Assembly: GCA_902495355.1 (NCBI GenBank)
Contig: CABUWV010000025.1
Span: 1-13,872, forward strand
Origin: an uncultured Collinsella sp.
GTDB lineage: Bacteria; Actinomycetota; Coriobacteriia; Coriobacteriales; Coriobacteriaceae
DNA length: 13,872 nt
Direction: 5' to 3'
Positions within the stretch are counted from its first letter, which is position 1; each line of letters starts with the position of its first letter. A model generated the notes under the pieces. The model did no database searches. It was given only the letters and a program-made list of their open reading frames with translations, and was not told where the DNA came from. The translations under genes and the position numbers were made by a program. Shown piece after piece: positions 13,180 to 13,872 of this stretch.

Positions 13180-13872
13180 TACCGTCACCCTTGCTGCGCT
13201 TGGTCAGCACGAAGACGGCGATGAGCGCGAGGCCAATCACGCCGGCGGCGATGCCAACGATGGCGAGCGGATTGGTGCCAGTCTCCTGCTCGGAAGCACT
13301 AGAGGACTTCTTAGCAGTGGTCGTGGAAACAGCACCCGTATCGGACTTGGAATCGGACTTCTTGTCGGACTTCTTGTCGGACTTGCCGTCCTTCCTGTCA
13401 GACTTCCTGTCAGACTTCTTGTCAGACTTCTTCTCGTCCTTCTTATCGGACTTATCGGAGTCCTTCTTGTCGGACTTGTTGTCCCTGGTCTCGGTCTTGG
13501 TCGACACCGTCGTCTTGGTCACCGGCTTCTGGCCCGGGGCAATAGCGCCGCCCTTCGAGCCGGAGCCAGAACCAGCGCCAGCGCCAGTGCCGGAACCAGT
13601 ACCGGTACTAGAACCGCCGCCGCCATTCGAACCAACGCCGCCATTGCCGCCATTGGAGCCTGAACCGCCATTACCGCCAGGGTTAACGGCATTCTTGGTC
13701 CACTTGGCATACAACGTCAGGTCGGCCGTCACCGGCGTACTGAAGTCATACGCCTGCGTGCAAGCCTCATCGGTATACCAACCGCCGAAAGTGTAGCCAT
13801 CGCGCGTCGGATCGACCGGCTTGACCAGCTTGCCATCGGCCGTAGCAACAAACTTAGTGTCGCAAGCAGACC
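13169..13872 (-). CDS. InlB-repeat (Listeria-Bacteroides repeat) surface protein, C-terminal part, runs off the window
   Basis: The frame is open from the window edge (first full codon 13870-13868) to TAA at 13171-13169, giving 233 residues; the start is outside. Order: an InlB/Flg_new-type beta repeat at about residues 8-57 (DGYTFGGWYTDEAC then FSTPVTADLTLYAKW); a G/S/N linker (about 64-108); a lysine-serine-aspartate run with repeated KSDKK units (about 130-178); a short S/T stretch; then a single membrane segment (about 201-222) and a basic tail, TKRSKGDGNAR. This is the build of a gram-positive wall or membrane surface protein. The position before the helix reads EQETGTNP, like a sortase motif lacking its LP. 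The frame continues well upstream of the GTG at 13732, which lies inside the repeat and is not a start. Ligand or partner is unknown. Confidence 0.85.
   Translation of the reverse strand, partial: SACDTKFVATADGKLVKPVDPTRDGYTFGGWYTDEACTQAYDFSTPVTADLTLYAKWTKNAVNPGGNGGSGSNGGNGGVGSNGGGGSSTGTGSGTGAGAGSGSGSKGGAIAPGQKPVTKTTVSTKTETRDNKSDKKDSDKSDKKDEKKSDKKSDRKSDRKDGKSDKKSDKKSDSKSDTGAVSTTTAKKSSSASEQETGTNPLAIVGIAAGVIGLALIAVFVLTKRSKGDGNAR

Noticed and set aside
13320..13480. Regularly repeated short units that could suggest a CRISPR array
   Set aside because: The units are codons for KSDKK-type repeats inside an open frame with no unique spacers.
13191..13796. Plus-strand 201-codon frame rich in S, D, L, F and P
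   Set aside because: It is the mirror of the low-complexity KSD and GSN coding repeats on the minus strand.

Overview
The window is high-GC DNA with GC-rich third codon positions, dense genes and class I housekeeping functions. The mix of a class III fructose-1,6-bisphosphatase, QueH-type epoxyqueuosine reductase, DegV, tandem GtrA proteins and DUF4430 / InlB-repeat surface proteins points to a gut actinobacterium of the Coriobacteriia, most likely Collinsella or a close relative. That assignment is inference from gene content and sequence style; no marker gene is present to prove it.

Layout. Positions 1-449 are accessory DNA: the tail of an IS3-family transposase and its probable right end, a REP-like patch with two nested inverted repeats, and a long, nearly continuous hairpin (311-409). 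A minus-strand operon follows, transcribed DUF3267 membrane zincin, then queH, then queA (2884 down to 450). queH and queA encode the last two steps of queuosine synthesis on tRNA. Divergent from it on the plus strand is a 716-residue methionyl-tRNA-synthetase-like protein with an altered signature motif and altered methionine pocket (3017-5167), then a NOL1/NOP2/Sun RNA m5C methyltransferase (5227-6330). A 56-residue membrane protein (6355-6525, minus), shorter than ORF finders usually report, lies behind it. Next is a TIM-barrel protein of unknown function (6717-7808), convergent with a DegV fatty-acid-binding protein (7889-8779, minus).

A 320-base AT-richer divergent region full of repeated short words separates degV from fbp (9100-11016), which encodes gluconeogenic class III FBPase. 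Two tandem GtrA-family membrane proteins follow (11095-11490 and 11710-12117), ending at a textbook terminator. The right end carries a minus-strand cell-surface operon: the C-terminal part of an InlB-repeat wall/membrane protein that runs off the window, overlapping a membrane-anchored DUF4430 (transcobalamin C-terminal-like) protein.

The central block is translation-flavoured (queuosine, synthetase-like protein, RNA methylation). The right part concerns central carbon metabolism and the cell envelope. I saw no rRNA or tRNA gene, no CRISPR array and no complete mobile element. The most unusual gene is the MetRS-like protein; the surface pair at the right edge and the structured accessory DNA at the left edge also deserve a look.
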